Source of the DNA: Bacillota bacterium
GTDB taxonomy: Bacteria; Bacillota; UBA4882; UBA10575
DNA: 6,872 nt
Direction of reading: 5' to 3'
Assembly: GCA_012512605.1 (NCBI GenBank)
Contig: JAAZDX010000209.1
Location: 1-6,872 of the forward strand
Shown: one piece after another, positions 6,571 to 6,872 of the stretch
Layout: the number at the start of each line of letters is the position of its first letter
Numbering within the stretch: the first letter of the stretch is position 1
Made by a program: the position numbers and the translations under genes
The notes under the pieces: generated by a model
The model's input: only the letters and a program-made list of their open reading frames with translations
Told to the model about the DNA's origin: nothing
The model's database searches: none

Positions 6571-6872
6571 CTATTCTTTCTCTTTCCCGCTTACCGATTC
6601 CGGAGCCGCCGCAACCTTGACCAAAGTCGGTCGGATCGTCTTTTCGCCGAATAGGTAACCTTTTTTGATCTCTTCGAGAATGGTGTTTTCCGGTTGTTCC
6701 GAGGGCTCCCGCATCAAGGCTTCATGCAGCTTAGGATCGAACATCTCACCAACAGCAGGAATGGGCTTTAAGCCCACCTCGACCAAAACACCTAAAAACT
6801 GACGGAAGATCATCTCCACCCCGGAGCGCCATTTGTCGGGCTCCCCGGTCGCCTTCAGCGCCAGTTCCAGAT
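6571..6872 (-). CDS. grpE: GrpE nucleotide exchange factor, 5' end outside the window
   Basis: The C-terminal 99 residues of GrpE, the factor that releases ADP from DnaK and acts as a thermosensor in many bacteria. The frame is open to the right edge. The visible part covers the end of the long dimerisation helix, the short helices (GVEMIFRQFLGVLVEVGLKP) and the beta domain that contacts DnaK: VGEMFDPKLHEALMREP, then ENTILEEIKKGYLFGEKTIR and PTLVKVA, all family hallmarks. An internal GTG at 6819 falls inside GVEMIFRQ, so it is not a start. The stop is TAG, 44 nt before dnaK. The promoter, any hrcA gene and any CIRCE operator would lie beyond the right edge. Confidence 0.95.
   Translation of the reverse strand, partial: LELALKATGEPDKWRSGVEMIFRQFLGVLVEVGLKPIPAVGEMFDPKLHEALMREPSEQPENTILEEIKKGYLFGEKTIRPTLVKVAAAPESVSGKEKE

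Noticed and set aside
6565..6574. Perfect palindrome ATAGATCTAT at the end of grpE
   Set aside because: It is only 10 bases long and overlaps the stop codon; it has no partner repeat and is expected by chance.

Overview
The window looks like chromosomal DNA from a Bacillota (Firmicutes) bacterium, probably a clostridial-type anaerobe. The reasons are the grpE-dnaK-dnaJ gene order, a Gram-positive-type DnaK whose 611-codon frame parallels Bacillus DnaK, strong AGGAGG ribosome binding sites, and moderately GC-rich sequence. The species cannot be fixed from the sequence alone.

Layout, left to right. A nitroreductase-family flavoprotein gene enters from the left edge on the + strand and ends at 412. 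It is followed by a 16-bp hairpin terminator. All other genes are on the - strand, so this is a convergent junction. Reading the - strand from the right edge, the heat-shock chaperone cluster comes first: grpE (3' part only), dnaK and dnaJ, with gaps of 44 and 47 nt, closed by a clear intrinsic terminator at 3448-3475. After a short leader comes a three-gene ABC importer operon of the NitT/TauT (nitrate/sulfonate/taurine-like) class: periplasmic-type binding protein, permease and ATPase, ending at 644.

The chaperone genes work as one machine. DnaK binds unfolded peptides, DnaJ delivers substrate and stimulates ATP hydrolysis, and GrpE exchanges the nucleotide. The ABC genes form a complete importer for a small organic molecule or anion that cannot be named from sequence.

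The most striking observation is in dnaK. The gene is full length and otherwise intact, but codon 241 is an in-frame TAG where close relatives have lysine (AAG or AAA). Sequence on both sides stays in the same frame and matches DnaK throughout, so this is a point nonsense change and not a frameshift or deletion. TAG also serves as the apparent normal stop of grpE and of the ABC ATPase, which argues against general TAG reassignment. A sequencing error or a true nonsense mutation is the simplest explanation; recoding or readthrough is a less likely but testable alternative. I saw no CRISPR array, tRNA or rRNA gene, insertion sequence or defence system, and no clearly new biological system.
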